From positions 60,241 through 102,282 of the forward strand of contig NZ_NDHW01000245.1 of assembly GCF_002251945.1 (NCBI RefSeq): 42,042 nt of DNA, read 5' to 3'. The notes below the pieces were generated by a model. That model saw only the letters and a program-made list of their open reading frames with translations, was not told where the DNA came from and did no database searches. This document shows positions 16,710 through 26,447 of the stretch, one piece after another; the stretch's first letter is position 1; the number at the start of each line of letters is the position of its first letter. Source of the DNA: Pseudanabaena sp. SR411 (GTDB taxonomy: Bacteria; Cyanobacteriota; Cyanobacteriia; Pseudanabaenales; Pseudanabaenaceae). Position numbers and translations under genes: made by a program.

Positions 16710-19700
16710 TTATGAAATAAATTGTTGAATTTGTGTCAATAGGGATTGCATTCTTTCTAGTATCTCTTTCATATTTGCTTCTTTTTGATTGTGTTCAATC
16801 ATCTCTAAATCATGAGCGATCGCCGCCATTGAAATAATACCTAAGTTACTAGCTGAACCCTTGATAAAATGAGCGACTCTTGAAATTGTCTGATAGTCAT
16901 TTGTAGCGATCGCTTCTTCGAGTTGCTCTAAACCCTTAGATGTAGAATCGACAAAAGTTTCGAGGAGTTCAGTCTTAAATTCTTCGCTACCATCAGCAAT
17001 GTCATCAATATAAGACCAGTCTATTAATGGTAATGCCTCAGAAATATTGAGATTTTGTTCTAGGAGATTGGGATGAATATCTTTAGCAATAATTTTAGAA
17101 GGGGCGATCGCATTCTGAGAGTTAATTTTTCTCTCCCATTCGGCTATTTTTTGAGCAAGATCCTCTTTGCGAATCGGTTTACTGAGATAGTCGTCCATCC
17201 CACTGGCAATGCAGCGATCTCGATCTTCTTTCATGGCATTAGCAGTCATAGCCACGATCACAATCTTATTCTTAGCTGAATCTAGCTGCCGAATAGCTGT
17301 CGTTGCTTCATAGCCATCCATTTCTGGCATTTGGCAATCCATTAAGATAATGTCATAATGGACGTGCTTGAGTAAATCGAGGACTTCTCTTCCATTCCCT
17401 GCTACATCTGCGTCATAGCCAAAGCTCCTTAACTGATGTAAAGCAACTTTTTGGTTGATTGGACTATCCTCAGCGATCAAAATTTTAAGCTTAGAAATCT
17501 TTGTAGGTATATCATCTAACCCGATGAGTGGAGCAATTGGCAGAGCTTTGCGATTAGTATCTATAGAAACTACTTCCATCAAAATATCTAGTAAACGGGA
17601 TTGTTTGACTGGTTTGACAAGATAAAACTCAAATCCCATTTCTTTAACGCGGATGATTCCACCTTGTTGATTTAGCGATGTCAGCATAATTAATTTGATA
17701 TCTTGCAGTGTCGGGTCAGCTTTAATCTGTGCGCCTAACATTTCGCCGTCAAGGTCGGGCATCTGCATGTCCAAAATTGCTAACTGATAGCGATCGCCTT
17801 CAGCAACGGCAGCTCGTAAAATAGCGATCGCATCAGACGCACATTGCACTGCATCGACCCGCATCTGCCAAGTCGTTAGTTGATAGGTGAGGATTTTGCA
17901 ATTAGTGGCACTATCATCTACTACTAATACGCGAATATCTTTGAGATTAACTTCTCGACGAAGTGGTCGCTCGGCGATCGCTTCGGGAGATTGCTTTACA
18001 AAGGAAATTCTGAACCAAAATTGTGAACCTCTTCCTTCCTCACTATCGATGCCAATTTCACCACCCATGAGGTCGATCAATTGCTTGCAAATTGCCAAGC
18101 CTAACCCAGTGCCCCCATATTTACGGTTGGTCGAAGCATCAACTTGAGTAAATGGCTGAAACAGTTTTTTCTGGGCTGTGGGCGCTATGCCAATACCTGT
18201 ATCGATCACTCTAAATTCAATCGTTGCGGTGGATTCAGTTTCTGCTTTGAGCGAAACTTTGACGATAACTTCTCCTTTTAAGGTAAATTTAATGGCATTA
18301 CTGACTAGATTCGTTAATATCTGCCTAACCCGTGAAACATCTCCACGCAGATAAATCGGCACATTTTGATGAATTAGTGAGGCTAGTTCTAAACCTTTAG
18401 ACTGAGCCAGCATCGCTAGTAGATCGGTTACTTCCTCAACACAAGTGTTAAGGTCAAAACTAATCTCTTCTAATTCCATTTCATTGGCTTCAAGCTTAGA
18501 AAAATCAAGAATTTCATTGATTAATGTCAGCAGATTTTCGCCACTGATTCTTACTGTTTCCACAAAATCTTTCTGTAGAGTTGAAAGCTCAGTATCCGCC
18601 AGTAAACCTGTCATTCCCAGCACAGCATTCATCGGTGTGCGGATTTCATGGCTCATGGTGGCGAGGAAAGAGCTTTTCAGCTTTGTGGCAATTTCAGCTT
18701 GATAACGAGCTTCCTCTAAGGCTAAGTTTTGTTGTGATAATTGTTCACGCCGTAATGTTTCTTGTTCTAAGAGAGTTGCTTGATAGAGCGCTATCCCTAC
18801 TTGGGTTCCTAGTTCCGTTAAAAAGTCAACTTCAAAACTGCGCCAATGCCTTGTAGCGCTACATTGATGCACTATGAGCAGTCCCCACAAATTTTCCTTT
18901 TCAAGGATTGGTACTACTAAGTTCGCCTGTACTTGAAATTGCGCCATCAATTTCTTATAGCAATCTGGCATATCTGAATTCGGGATATCGTCATTGATGA
19001 CTCTGCGACCTTGGCGATATTTTTCCCATAGCCCATGACGAAAACAGATATCTTTGATATCTGTCCCCAATGACGCAATCCAAGGTGGCTCAACCGACTC
19101 CACCACAACCTCTCCTTCCCACTCTCCATTAAAGCGATATGCAAGGACTCGATCTGCTTTGAGGAATCTGCGGACTTCATCAACAGTTGTACTTAAAATC
19201 TCATTTATATTTAGGGATTGGCGAATTCGTAAAGTAATTTGGGAGAAAACTAGCGATCGCCAATTCTGCAAGCGGACTTCTTCCTCGACTTGTTTGAGAT
19301 CGGTGACATCCAAGCCAGTAGCAATCACAAAATCAATTTTGCCATCTGAACTTAGTAGAGATGTGGTTGACCATGAAATTAAACGACGTTCTCCATGCTT
19401 AGTTATCCAATAGTTTTCGTAGGAATTTGGTGAGTTTTGAGGAGTTGCTTTAGAAAGATTTTTACGAACTGATGGAGCATCTTCAGGTAATAAAAAAATC
19501 TTCCAAAAGCTTTGGTTATGGACTTCTTCGTAATAATAACCAGTTACCCGTTCACATTCTCGATTAAATCGGATGATTTTACCTTCTGGATCTAATACCA
19601 TCACCAATGTAGCCGCTGTATCCAATACAGCAACTGTAAAATCTCGCTCTTGTTTCAGGCTATTAGCTAACTTGCGACGGATATTTACTTCGTGCCTTAC

Positions 19701-20891
19701 AAAATAAAACAATATCGCTAGTACAACTAGAGTAAATAGAAGTGTAATTAAAGAAAGATCTACAGCATTAAAGATAGAAGCTTGACGTTTCTGTAACCAC
19801 TGCATTAAGTTGTTTGTTTCTAGAGTGATCAGTTCTTCCAACTGAACTTCGGCTAAATCTAGATAGTTTTGATTATTCAGATCGCTTATTTTTTTCTGGG
19901 TCGCTCTGATGCCAGCAGTTTGATAGAGCAACAGAATTTGGCGCGAGTCACGCATTTCTTTGCTAATGTGTTGGACTAACAGAAGCAGTGTATTTTTATA
20001 GCGATCGCTCCTTTGCTGAGCGTACATATGACTACTGTTGCTTAAGGATAGCTTCTGGAGGACTTGTAAATCTTGCTCCAACTGCAAAGCTAAAACCTCA
20101 TATTTTTCTAGACTATCTGGATTATTAGATAGTAGATAATTCATCATTGCAACTTTTAGCTCGCGTAAACGATTAATCGGTTGATTAATTTTTTCTAAAG
20201 TTTCGCGTTGTTGTAGAATTGCGCTGTTGATATCTCTTAAGCCACTCAGATTGACGAAAGAAATTACGCCCATACCGATGACCATTGTTGCTGCTATCCC
20301 CATCCAAAAAGCAATTTTCCTGAGAAAGTTTCCTTTTTCTTTAGGATCTTGATTGTTTTCTTTATTGTTTATGGGGACAGCTAAGCGATTGACTTCAGTT
20401 AAGCTCCGACGAGTTTCAATGATGTATGCAGTTTGACTACCTAGAGCCTTAAGTGCAGAAAGTTGCACTTGCGAGAGTTCTCTAGGCTGATAATCAATTA
20501 CGCATAGGGTTCCTAGGGCATAACCTTCCACCGTTTTAATGGGAACGCCTGCATAAAAGCGAATATTTGGAGTATGGGTAACTAAGGGATTATCTGCAAA
20601 TCTCTGATCCTTGAGAGTGTCAGCAACTATAAAAATCCCATCTTGAAGAATTGCATGAGCGCAAAAAGCTATTCTTCTTGGTGTTTCTGTTTCCTCAATC
20701 CCCACTTTTGATTTAAACCATTGCCGATCTTTGTCTAGTAAACTCACTAAGGCGATCGGGGTTTGACAAATATGAGCAGCCAATCGGGTGATATCATCAA
20801 AGCCTTGCTCTGATTCAGTGTCTAGGATATTGCACTGATATAGAGCGGCAACTCTTTCCAGTTCATTTGGTGGTTCTTGAGCAGAAATCAT
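16710..20891 (-). CDS. Hybrid sensor histidine kinase: GAF-TM-TM-PAS-GAF-HisKA-HATPase-REC-REC-HPt
   Basis: 1393 residues. GAF1 spans about 15-165. Membrane helices at about 192-213 and 378-398 flank a 165-residue helical, probably extracytoplasmic, segment. PAS is at about 415-535. GAF2 (about 550-705) is of the phytochrome/cyanobacteriochrome-related type. HisKA carries His748 in [10 protein letters not shown]; HATPase has N-box NLVSNAIKF and [12 protein letters not shown]1 has phospho-acceptor Asp1041 ([10 protein letters not shown]), REC2 has Asp1185 ([10 protein letters not shown]), and HPt has His1341 ([10 protein letters not shown]). A full phosphorelay is thus in one chain, with no output domain, so it must signal to a partner or act by competition. 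The N-terminal soluble GAF ahead of the first membrane helix is unusual but cytoplasmic placement is consistent. It stands alone on the minus strand; the signal is unknown. Confidence 0.9.
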   Translation of the reverse strand: MISAQEPPNELERVAALYQCNILDTESEQGFDDITRLAAHICQTPIALVSLLDKDRQWFKSKVGIEETETPRRIAFCAHAILQDGIFIVADTLKDQRFADNPLVTHTPNIRFYAGVPIKTVEGYALGTLCVIDYQPRELSQVQLSALKALGSQTAYIIETRRSLTEVNRLAVPINNKENNQDPKEKGNFLRKIAFWMGIAATMVIGMGVISFVNLSGLRDINSAILQQRETLEKINQPINRLRELKVAMMNYLLSNNPDSLEKYEVLALQLEQDLQVLQKLSLSNSSHMYAQQRSDRYKNTLLLLVQHISKEMRDSRQILLLYQTAGIRATQKKISDLNNQNYLDLAEVQLEELITLETNNLMQWLQKRQASIFNAVDLSLITLLFTLVVLAILFYFVRHEVNIRRKLANSLKQERDFTVAVLDTAATLVMVLDPEGKIIRFNRECERVTGYYYEEVHNQSFWKIFLLPEDAPSVRKNLSKATPQNSPNSYENYWITKHGERRLISWSTTSLLSSDGKIDFVIATGLDVTDLKQVEEEVRLQNWRSLVFSQITLRIRQSLNINEILSTTVDEVRRFLKADRVLAYRFNGEWEGEVVVESVEPPWIASLGTDIKDICFRHGLWEKYRQGRRVINDDIPNSDMPDCYKKLMAQFQVQANLVVPILEKENLWGLLIVHQCSATRHWRSFEVDFLTELGTQVGIALYQATLLEQETLRREQLSQQNLALEEARYQAEIATKLKSSFLATMSHEIRTPMNAVLGMTGLLADTELSTLQKDFVETVRISGENLLTLINEILDFSKLEANEMELEEISFDLNTCVEEVTDLLAMLAQSKGLELASLIHQNVPIYLRGDVSRVRQILTNLVSNAIKFTLKGEVIVKVSLKAETESTATIEFRVIDTGIGIAPTAQKKLFQPFTQVDASTNRKYGGTGLGLAICKQLIDLMGGEIGIDSEEGRGSQFWFRISFVKQSPEAIAERPLRREVNLKDIRVLVVDDSATNCKILTYQLTTWQMRVDAVQCASDAIAILRAAVAEGDRYQLAILDMQMPDLDGEMLGAQIKADPTLQDIKLIMLTSLNQQGGIIRVKEMGFEFYLVKPVKQSRLLDILMEVVSIDTNRKALPIAPLIGLDDIPTKISKLKILIAEDSPINQKVALHQLRSFGYDADVAGNGREVLDLLKHVHYDIILMDCQMPEMDGYEATTAIRQLDSAKNKIVIVAMTANAMKEDRDRCIASGMDDYLSKPIRKEDLAQKIAEWERKINSQNAIAPSKIIAKDIHPNLLEQNLNISEALPLIDWSYIDDIADGSEEFKTELLETFVDSTSKGLEQLEEAIATNDYQTISRVAHFIKGSASNLGIISMAAIAHDLEMIEHNQKEANMKEILERMQSLLTQIQQFIS

Positions 20892-21293
20892 GTCAGTTTT
20901 AGTTTGGGATGTGATTTTCCCAATTAAGATTTTTCAATTAGATGTTTTTCGTTAATCCCCGTTCAACAAACTTTTATAGCGTTTTGCAAGATGCGTGCAT
21001 ACTCATTTGCAAAACAAAAACAATCACAGTAAAGGTTTTGACTTTTAATTTTGCTTGTGATAAAGCTAGAAGTGCATATCTAAATATAGCAATCTTCCCA
21101 ATCATTTGGAAGAAAGTTGAGGGTTTTAGCACCTTGCGGTTTGATCGATAATTCCAAAATAGTGAAGGCGGCGCATCGCGCCGCCTTCACTATTTTGGGT
21201 TCTAATTAACTCAAGCCTTGTTATTAGGTGTGATAAAGCAAATAGGTGGTGCGTGACGAAGCAGCATACTACCTATTCGCTGGCAGAAGATTG
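20892..21293. other. Intergenic region with hairpins
   Basis: About 400 bases with no credible gene. It contains an inverted repeat GTTTTGCAA/TTGCAAAAC (20981-21015), the strong palindrome at 21154-21198, and a decayed hairpin around 21240-21275 (AATAGGTGGTGCG...ACTACCTATT). Confidence 0.45.
21154..21198. repeat. Perfect palindrome with GGCGGCGC core
   Basis: A 21-bp perfect stem (CCAAAATAGTGAAGGCGGCGC and its inverted copy) around an ATC loop, downstream of the Yip1-like gene. Same class as the other gene-end palindromes, though here about 100 bases from the nearest stop codon. Confidence 0.65.
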
Positions 21294-21908
21294 CTACAGA
21301 CTAATACTTAGGATCAATTTTAAAGTGTTGCCTAACCAAATCAGGGCAACCATACCGCCAAATATTGCTAAGGGTACGATCGCTAAGGTTTTCCAGATTT
21401 TGATTCCTAACGCTACGGATGCGCTCCATATTTGCCAGACGATAAACCAGATCATCACTGAAATTGCCGCGAGAATCCGAAATCGTGGCGATAGACTCAG
21501 AGCAGGAGCCATAAATAGCCAAGGTAAACTAGCAAAACCTGTTAGGGTTAGCAATTCAAGCATCCCAACATTCTTCTGAAAAATATTAGCTAATTGTTTG
21601 AGTAGAAAAGTAAAAAACAGCCAACCAATAACTCCGCTAATTACTGACCAAATAATTCTATAGATTAAAAATTGGTTGAGGCGTAAAGTTTCTAGAATAT
21701 TTACTAAAGCAATGACGATCGCCGCTTGGACAAAATTAGGATTTGCCCTGAGTTGCTCAAATGTCACTTGCGGCAAAAACAGCGTCCCATAGAGCCGATC
21801 AAGAAACGTTCCCAATGTTTGCGGTGGTTGAGGCAGCGTGTCCTTGTCAGGGATACTATCTGTGGCGATCGCATTTAAATCAGCAGAATTTGGCTCAGTG
21901 GGATTCAT
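21294..21908 (-). CDS. Yip1-domain-like integral membrane protein
   Basis: 204 residues. A hydrophilic N-terminus of about 45 residues precedes a conserved-looking segment (FLDRLYGTLFLPQVTFEQLRANP) followed by about five hydrophobic helices (about 60-75, 82-105, 118-137, 145-170, 175-198). This is the layout of bacterial Yip1/DUF1282-like membrane proteins, where a short FF/LF-P-F-L motif leads into a five-helix bundle. No catalytic residues are seen. It is monocistronic and divergent from aroA. The function is unknown. Confidence 0.65.
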   Translation of the reverse strand: MNPTEPNSADLNAIATDSIPDKDTLPQPPQTLGTFLDRLYGTLFLPQVTFEQLRANPNFVQAAIVIALVNILETLRLNQFLIYRIIWSVISGVIGWLFFTFLLKQLANIFQKNVGMLELLTLTGFASLPWLFMAPALSLSPRFRILAAISVMIWFIVWQIWSASVALGIKIWKTLAIVPLAIFGGMVALIWLGNTLKLILSISL

Positions 21909-21992
21909 AAAAAGCTAGTGGTGACGTTGATATAAGTCTAAATTTGCCGTGATTTTGTCTTAATCTAATACTAATTGCTAACTGACTCTAAC

Positions 21993-23336
21993 ATGATTGA
22001 CCTCGACACTACTCAAACTCATCATCTCCTCAACATTGATGCAAGCCAATTGCCACAAGGTTTACGAGGAAAAATCACGATCCCTGGAGACAAGTCGATT
22101 TCGCATCGAGCGTTAATGCTTGGCTCATTAGCAGAGGGTGAGACAACGATTCGAGGTTTATTGCTAGGCGAAGATCCGCGTAGTACAGCAGCATGTTTCT
22201 CGGCAATGGGGGCGGAAATTTCGGAACTTAACTCGGAATTGGTAGTAGTGAAGGGAATCGGGCTGGGAAATCTCAAGGAGCCGCTAGATGTCTTAAATGC
22301 TGGAAATTCAGGAACAACATTACGCTTGATGTTGGGGATTCTCGCAAGTCACCCCGATCGCTTTTTTACGGTTACAGGTGATCACTCTTTGCGATCGCGT
22401 CCGATGTCGCGTGTCGTCAATCCTTTACGTCAAATGGGAGCAAATATCTGGGGTCGGGAAAATGGAGCAAGAGCGCCGCTAGCAATTTCGGGACAAAATC
22501 TCAAAGCAATTCACTATCAGTCACCTGTAGCTTCGGCTCAGGTCAAGTCCTGCATTATGTTAGCGGGATTAATGACGGATGGTGAAACGATTATTACGGA
22601 GCCAGAAAGATCTCGTGATCATAGTGAAAGAATGCTGGCTGCTTTCGGGGCAAAAGTCACCGTTGACATTGATACGAATACAGTCTCAGTTAAGGGTGGT
22701 GCGAAACTGATTGGGCAGGAGGTGACAGTACCTGGAGATATCAGTTCGGCGGCGTTTTGGTTAGTGGCGGCTTCCATTGTTCCCAATTCGGATTTGGTAA
22801 TTGAGAATGTCGGCATTAATCCAACCCGTACAGGTATTCTCGAAGTTCTTGCGGAGATGGGTGCAGATATTAGCTATGAAAATCAACGGGAAGTTACGGG
22901 TGAACCTGTTGCGGATTTACGAGTGCGCTCTGCTAATCTCAAGGCTTGTCGAATTAGTGGTGCGGTAATTCCGCGACTAATTGATGAGATTCCGATTTTA
23001 GCGATCGCGGCTAGTTGTGCAGAAGGAACTACTACCATTGAGGATGCTGCTGAGTTGCGTGTCAAGGAAAGCGATCGCATTGTCGCCATGGTTAAAGAAA
23101 TGACGAAAATGGGTGCGAATGTTACGGAACTTCCAGATGGTATGTCGATTGTTGGTGGTAAACCTCTGGTAGGTGCTGAAGTTGACAGCTATAACGATCA
23201 TCGAGTCGCGATGAGTCTAGCGATCGCGGCTTTAGTTGCTCAAGGTAAAACCTCTATCAATCGCGCCGAGTCGGCAGCTATTTCTTACCCATCGTTTATT
23301 CCTACCTTACAAAGTTTGTATACACAGACAGAATAA
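21993..23336 (+). CDS. aroA: 3-phosphoshikimate 1-carboxyvinyltransferase (EPSP synthase)
   Basis: About 447 residues from ATG 21993; an upstream in-frame TTG (21975) would add six residues. The enzyme joins phosphoenolpyruvate to shikimate-3-phosphate, the sixth step of the shikimate pathway, in the cytosol. Seen: [37 protein letters not shown], the LRVKESDRI loop and a final [16 protein letters not shown] with the catalytic-lobe Asp in [11 protein letters not shown]. The NAGNSGTT stretch with Ala after Gly and [13 protein letters not shown] suggest class II EPSP synthase, which is typical of several bacterial groups; this is a tentative reading. The gene ends before a strong terminator. Confidence 0.95.
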   Translation: MIDLDTTQTHHLLNIDASQLPQGLRGKITIPGDKSISHRALMLGSLAEGETTIRGLLLGEDPRSTAACFSAMGAEISELNSELVVVKGIGLGNLKEPLDVLNAGNSGTTLRLMLGILASHPDRFFTVTGDHSLRSRPMSRVVNPLRQMGANIWGRENGARAPLAISGQNLKAIHYQSPVASAQVKSCIMLAGLMTDGETIITEPERSRDHSERMLAAFGAKVTVDIDTNTVSVKGGAKLIGQEVTVPGDISSAAFWLVAASIVPNSDLVIENVGINPTRTGILEVLAEMGADISYENQREVTGEPVADLRVRSANLKACRISGAVIPRLIDEIPILAIAASCAEGTTTIEDAAELRVKESDRIVAMVKEMTKMGANVTELPDGMSIVGGKPLVGAEVDSYNDHRVAMSLAIAALVAQGKTSINRAESAAISYPSFIPTLQSLYTQTE

Positions 23337-23339
23337 ATC

Positions 23340-23398
23340 AAACCCAGATTTTTGATAAAAGCCCCGCTTTGCGGGGCTTTTATCAAAAATCTGGGTTT
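23340..23398 (+). terminator. Perfect 28-bp stem terminator after aroA
   Basis: Perfect inverted repeat from AAACCCAGATTTTTGATAAA through AGCCCCGC, TTT loop, and the reverse copy. It starts four bases after the aroA stop. It may also serve the convergent Rrf2 gene together with the next hairpin. Confidence 0.75.
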
Positions 23399-23402
23399 AG
23401 TA

Positions 23403-23425
23403 AGGGCGGCGCGAAGCGCCGCCCT
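23403..23425 (-). terminator. GCGAAGC-core hairpin after the Rrf2 gene
   Basis: AGGGCGGCGC-GAA-GCGCCGCCCT, a perfect 10-bp GC-rich stem, seven bases beyond the stop codon of the minus-strand Rrf2 gene. Confidence 0.6.
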
Positions 23426-23431
23426 CACTCT

Positions 23432-23872
23432 TTAGATGTAATACATGGTTGTCGCGATTTGACGCTGACGTTGCCGATCGCATAAATCCTTGAGTGTACA
23501 ACCATCTAACACAGCAGAAGCTGACTTTTGGGCTGCTTCCCATACTTCATGGATTACTGAAAGAGATGCGCTGTCGTTACCTGACTTACTACTTTTTTCA
23601 GCGATCGGATCGTATCCCTCAATTCCCCGAATAATTTCTAGTAAACTTATTTCCCAAGGCTCACGGGCAAGGATATAACCACCCTTAGCTCCCCGTTGAC
23701 TCTTGACTAAGCCTTGACGCTTTAAAGTCGCGAGCAACTGCTCTAAATAGCGATCGGGAATATTTTGTTGGTTCGCAATTTGACGAATCTGGAGAGGCTG
23801 ATCGATCGCAAAATGATTAGCTAGCTCAAGCATAGCCAAAATTGCATATTCACTCTTTAAAGAAAGTTCCAC
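23432..23872 (-). CDS. Rrf2-family transcriptional regulator
   Basis: 146 residues. The N-terminal winged helix is typical of Rrf2 proteins: MELSLKSEYAILAMLELAN, IRQIANQQNIPDRYLEQLL, then GLVKSQRGAKGGYILAR. The C-terminal third carries only two Cys, in LDGCTLKDLCDRQRQ, where Fe-S binding members such as IscR have three. Fe-S sensing is therefore possible but not shown. The family includes IscR, NsrR and CymR, and cyanobacterial homologues of this length are usually of unknown target. It is monocistronic. Confidence 0.9.
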   Translation of the reverse strand: MELSLKSEYAILAMLELANHFAIDQPLQIRQIANQQNIPDRYLEQLLATLKRQGLVKSQRGAKGGYILAREPWEISLLEIIRGIEGYDPIAEKSSKSGNDSASLSVIHEVWEAAQKSASAVLDGCTLKDLCDRQRQRQIATTMYYI

Positions 23873-23961
23873 AACAGACCGTAATTCTTATTTAAAGACA
23901 TTTTTCTTCACTGAATTCTATGATACTACGGTATGTCACTGTAAATTTAGAGCAAATGTAT

Positions 23962-24065
23962 TACAGCACTTTGCGCTCAAACCCAAACCAAGAAAAATTT
24001 TGAAAGTGTTGCTTAGCAATGCTTTCAAAATTTTTCTTGTGGTTCGTTTAATCGGTAATTGCTGT
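23962..24065. repeat. Family 2 palindromic element, uninterrupted copy
   Basis: A 104-bp imperfect palindrome. TACAGCACTTTGCGCTCAAACC... pairs loosely with ...TTAATCGGTAATTGCTGTA, and AAGAAAAATTTTGAAAG pairs perfectly with CTTTCAAAATTTTTCTT. It is the intact counterpart of the split element at 16461-16679. Confidence 0.7.
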
Positions 24066-24105
24066 AAATAGGAGTGGCGGCGCGAAGCGCCGCCACTCCT
24101 ATTTA
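24065..24105 (-). terminator. Palindromic terminator overlapping the end of the SH3-like gene
   Basis: Perfect 19-bp stem TAAATAGGAGTGGCGGCGC with GAA loop. The right arm contains the last Lys codon and TAG stop (24099-24101) of the minus-strand gene; the left arm copies them inversely. Confidence 0.7.
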
Positions 24106-24497
24106 ATTACTGGCTGAATATAGCGGCTATTAGCCCTTACATAACATACATCTTCTATGTTTTTGCCCCGTACAGGCATCCAAGGTCGTCCATTCTCATC
24201 TAAAGGATTAACCAATACTTCATCAGAGCCGCCACGATAAACTTCTACTTCTAACAAAGTACCTGTCAAATAAGTACGAACGATGGGACTTTGTAAGCTT
24301 GCCGATCGCCGACAGTTTAGCCCGTTAGCTACAATCACCCGCCACAATGAACCCGCTGCCCGTGAGTAAGCTGATTTGATAGGGGTTTCATTGCTGTAGT
24401 AATTACCCTGCTGATCAGTCGTCTGCGCTTGGGCTGCTAGTGGCAAGACCGAGATTAGCAGCATAGAATAGGTCAGAGCGTTGAAAAAAGTATTCAT
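24099..24497 (-). CDS. Small secreted protein with SH3-like fold
   Basis: 132 residues from the ATG at 24495-24497. A longer frame exists but would overlap xseA. The N-terminus (FFNALTYSMLLISVLPLAAQAQ) is a signal peptide with cleavage after AQA, so the protein is exported. The remainder resembles a bacterial SH3 (SH3_3-like) domain: LWRVIVANGLNCRRSASLQS, IVRTYLTGTLLEVEV, then WMPVRGKN-EDVCYVRANSRYI. Two Cys (NCRRS and VCYVR) could form a disulphide. Such domains often bind peptidoglycan. It is divergent from xseA with only 18 bases between starts. Confidence 0.65.
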   Translation of the reverse strand: MNTFFNALTYSMLLISVLPLAAQAQTTDQQGNYYSNETPIKSAYSRAAGSLWRVIVANGLNCRRSASLQSPIVRTYLTGTLLEVEVYRGGSDEVLVNPLDENGRPWMPVRGKNIEDVCYVRANSRYIQPVIK

Positions 24498-24515
24498 AGG
24501 GCGGATTGCAGAAGG

Positions 24516-25730
24516 ATGGTTAGTTCTAAAGAAGCGATGACTGTAGCAAATTTGACGCAAGCAATTACGCTTTTGTTGCGGGATGAAATTGGGATCGTGC
24601 GCGTGACGGGGGAAATTTCTGGCTTCACAACCGCAGCCTCTGGACATCGATATTTTACGCTCAAAGATGAGTCAGCCCAGATCGATTGTGTGATGTGGGC
24701 AAGCCGTACTATAGCCTTTCGTCCTAAGAGTGGAATGCAAGTTGTCGTCCAAGGTCGGCTAACGGTTTATGCAACCCGTGGCAAATATCAAATCGATTGC
24801 GATCGCATGACTGCCGCAGGACAAGGTGATTTATATCTAGCCTTTGCGGCGATGAAAGAAGATCTAGCGGAACGCGGATATTTTGATCCAGAACGCAAGC
24901 GAGAGATTCCTGCTTTTCCTTTGAAAATTGGGGTGGTCACGTCACCGACAGGAGCCGTGATTCAAGATATCCTCAGCACACTAAAGCGGCGATCGCCTCA
25001 TTGCGAGATTTATTTATGCCCCGCAACCGTGCAAGGCGAAAATGCACCTGACGAGATTGCATCGGCGATCGCCGCTTTGCAAAATACCGATGCCGATGTG
25101 TTGATCGTTGGGCGTGGTGGCGGCTCGATTGAGGATCTCTGGGCGTTTAATACAGGGCAAGTTGCCGAGGCAATTTATCATTCGCGGATTCCCGTTATTT
25201 CTGCGGTTGGGCATGAAACAGACTTTACGATCGCTGATTTTGTAGCAGATTTACGGGCTGCTACACCAACGGCAGCAGCAGAACTAGTAACTCAATGCGA
25301 TCGCGAAACCCTATGGCAACAGATTACCGCTTGGGAAAATCGCCTAAATCGCGTTGTTCAATTAGAAATGCAGAATTATGATCAACGTTTGAATGCACTT
25401 ATCAATAGTTATGCTTTTCAAAATTTTGGAGATCGCCTCCATGATCGCGCTCAACAGTTAGACGAAGCTGATCAAACTATGCAAAAGTCTCTCCTTCGTC
25501 ATTTGCGCCAATCCACCAATAAACTTGAAAGCATCACCGCCCATCTGCGATCGCTATATCCACTATCACCATTACAGCGTGGTTTTGCTTTGTTGCGATC
25601 AGGCGATCGCTTGCTTAGCAATGAGGATTCACTCACTGAATTTGATAAAGTGGAAATTGTGCGGCGATCGGAAATTGCCCAAGCCAAGATTGAACAAGTA
25701 ATCGATAAAGTATATGACCGACCAGAATAA
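24516..25730 (+). CDS. xseA: Exodeoxyribonuclease VII large subunit
   Basis: 404 residues. N-terminal OB-fold (VTGEISGFTTAASGHRYFTLKDE, then GMQVVVQGRLTVYATRGKYQI) followed by the catalytic domain (GVVTSPTGAVIQDIL, GRGGGSIEDLWAFN, SAVGHETDFTIADFVADLRA) and a long coiled-coil C-terminus. With XseB it forms ExoVII, which degrades single-stranded DNA from either end. Its stop overlaps the xseB start by 17 bases, so the two are coupled. The exact start is uncertain: ATG 24516 or ATG 24537. Confidence 0.95.
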   Translation: MVSSKEAMTVANLTQAITLLLRDEIGIVRVTGEISGFTTAASGHRYFTLKDESAQIDCVMWASRTIAFRPKSGMQVVVQGRLTVYATRGKYQIDCDRMTAAGQGDLYLAFAAMKEDLAERGYFDPERKREIPAFPLKIGVVTSPTGAVIQDILSTLKRRSPHCEIYLCPATVQGENAPDEIASAIAALQNTDADVLIVGRGGGSIEDLWAFNTGQVAEAIYHSRIPVISAVGHETDFTIADFVADLRAATPTAAAELVTQCDRETLWQQITAWENRLNRVVQLEMQNYDQRLNALINSYAFQNFGDRLHDRAQQLDEADQTMQKSLLRHLRQSTNKLESITAHLRSLYPLSPLQRGFALLRSGDRLLSNEDSLTEFDKVEIVRRSEIAQAKIEQVIDKVYDRPE

Positions 25731-25935
25731 ATCGCCAAAGAAACTACCAGATCTAACCTTTGAAGAACAGATGCAACGTCTCGAAGAAATAGTGGAAATT
25801 CTTGATGATGGTGAAGCCGCTTTAGATGAAATGTTGTCTCTCTACGAAGAAGGGATGAAGCGATCGCAATATTGCCGTGAATATCTAGAAAAAGCCGAAC
25901 AGAAAGTTACCTTAATTCAGAGTCAAAATTCCTAG
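25714..25935 (+). CDS. xseB: Exodeoxyribonuclease VII small subunit
   Basis: 73 residues with the family signature FEEQMQRLEEIVEILDDGE followed by YEEGMKRSQYCREYLEKAE. It pairs with XseA as the small subunit of ExoVII and starts inside the xseA 3' end. Confidence 0.95.
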   Translation: MTDQNKSPKKLPDLTFEEQMQRLEEIVEILDDGEAALDEMLSLYEEGMKRSQYCREYLEKAEQKVTLIQSQNS

Positions 25936-25972
25936 AAACTATTAGAATAGGGTAATCGATTTAAGTGCTTTT

Positions 25973-26172
25973 TCATTCTGAAACAACACAATTACTAGCG
26001 TATAATTTTTCAACTGATAAACGACAAGAGTCATATTTATTCATTTCTAAACCAACAACACCCCAAAAAAAGCATTTTTCAGGCTTAGTTATTGCTTCAT
26101 GTGCAGCCGTATATAAATCTTCGTCCCCATCCTCTGGATAAAAAGCAACCCCACAAGATATTGTTAATGGGG
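25973..26172 (-). pseudogene. C-terminal half of a split GGDEF-domain gene
   Basis: On the minus strand this segment reads PLTISCGVAFYPEDG...LYTAAHEAITKPEK..., the last third of a GGDEF (diguanylate cyclase-like) domain where TISxGVA and the final A-DxAL/K region belong, ending with a 30-residue tail and stop. It lacks the N-terminal half, including the RYGGDEF motif. Directly upstream is the end of a repeat (26173). An apparent 105-residue reading frame arises because the repeat sequence happens to be open in this frame, so its first about 38 residues are not GGDEF. Its missing half is probably at 40949-41348. Confidence 0.75.
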
Positions 26173-26387
26173 CCAACATTCTGCTCGTAATGGAATAAGA
26201 AAACAATTGTGAAACAGTTACAGGGAGCAAATAATAGTGTTGGCAGGCAGTAGAAAAGAACTTTAAAATATGAAGACGTGGAGGGGACAAATTGACAATT
26301 TGAGTAACATCCTGAAAAGAGACTAATTGCTATTTTGCCTTACCTTTAGTTAATTATTTTACCCTTCCATTACGAGCGGAATGTGGG
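26173..26387. mobile_element. MITE-like element with 23-bp terminal inverted repeats
   Basis: Left end CCAACATTCTGCTCGTAATG and right end CATTACGAGCGGAATGTGGG are inverted repeats (23 bp, three mismatches). The 215-bp element has no transposase. A 40-bp stretch of its right end recurs inverted, with one mismatch, at 41349-41388. In both places the outer flank changes abruptly at the same point, so these are true element ends. Confidence 0.65.
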
Positions 26388-26402
26388 TTCGTGAATTGGT
26401 AT

Positions 26403-26447
26403 AAATGGATTAAAAAACGGCGCACTGCGCCGTTTTTTAATCCATTT
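26403..26447 (-). terminator. Palindromic terminator overlapping the end of the permease gene
   Basis: Perfect 21-bp stem AAATGGATTAAAAAACGGCGC around ACT. The arm includes the final Met, Asp and TAA codons of the minus-strand permease gene and is copied inversely beyond it. Confidence 0.7.

Noticed and set aside
24498-24647. N-terminal extension of the SH3-like protein
   Set aside because: It would overlap the xseA coding region on the opposite strand; the signal peptide begins at the ATG at 24495-24497.
25973-26290. A 105-codon minus-strand reading frame as a real gene
   Set aside because: Its first third is the end of a MITE-like repeat, and the rest is only the C-terminal part of a GGDEF domain. 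It is annotated as a pseudogene fragment.
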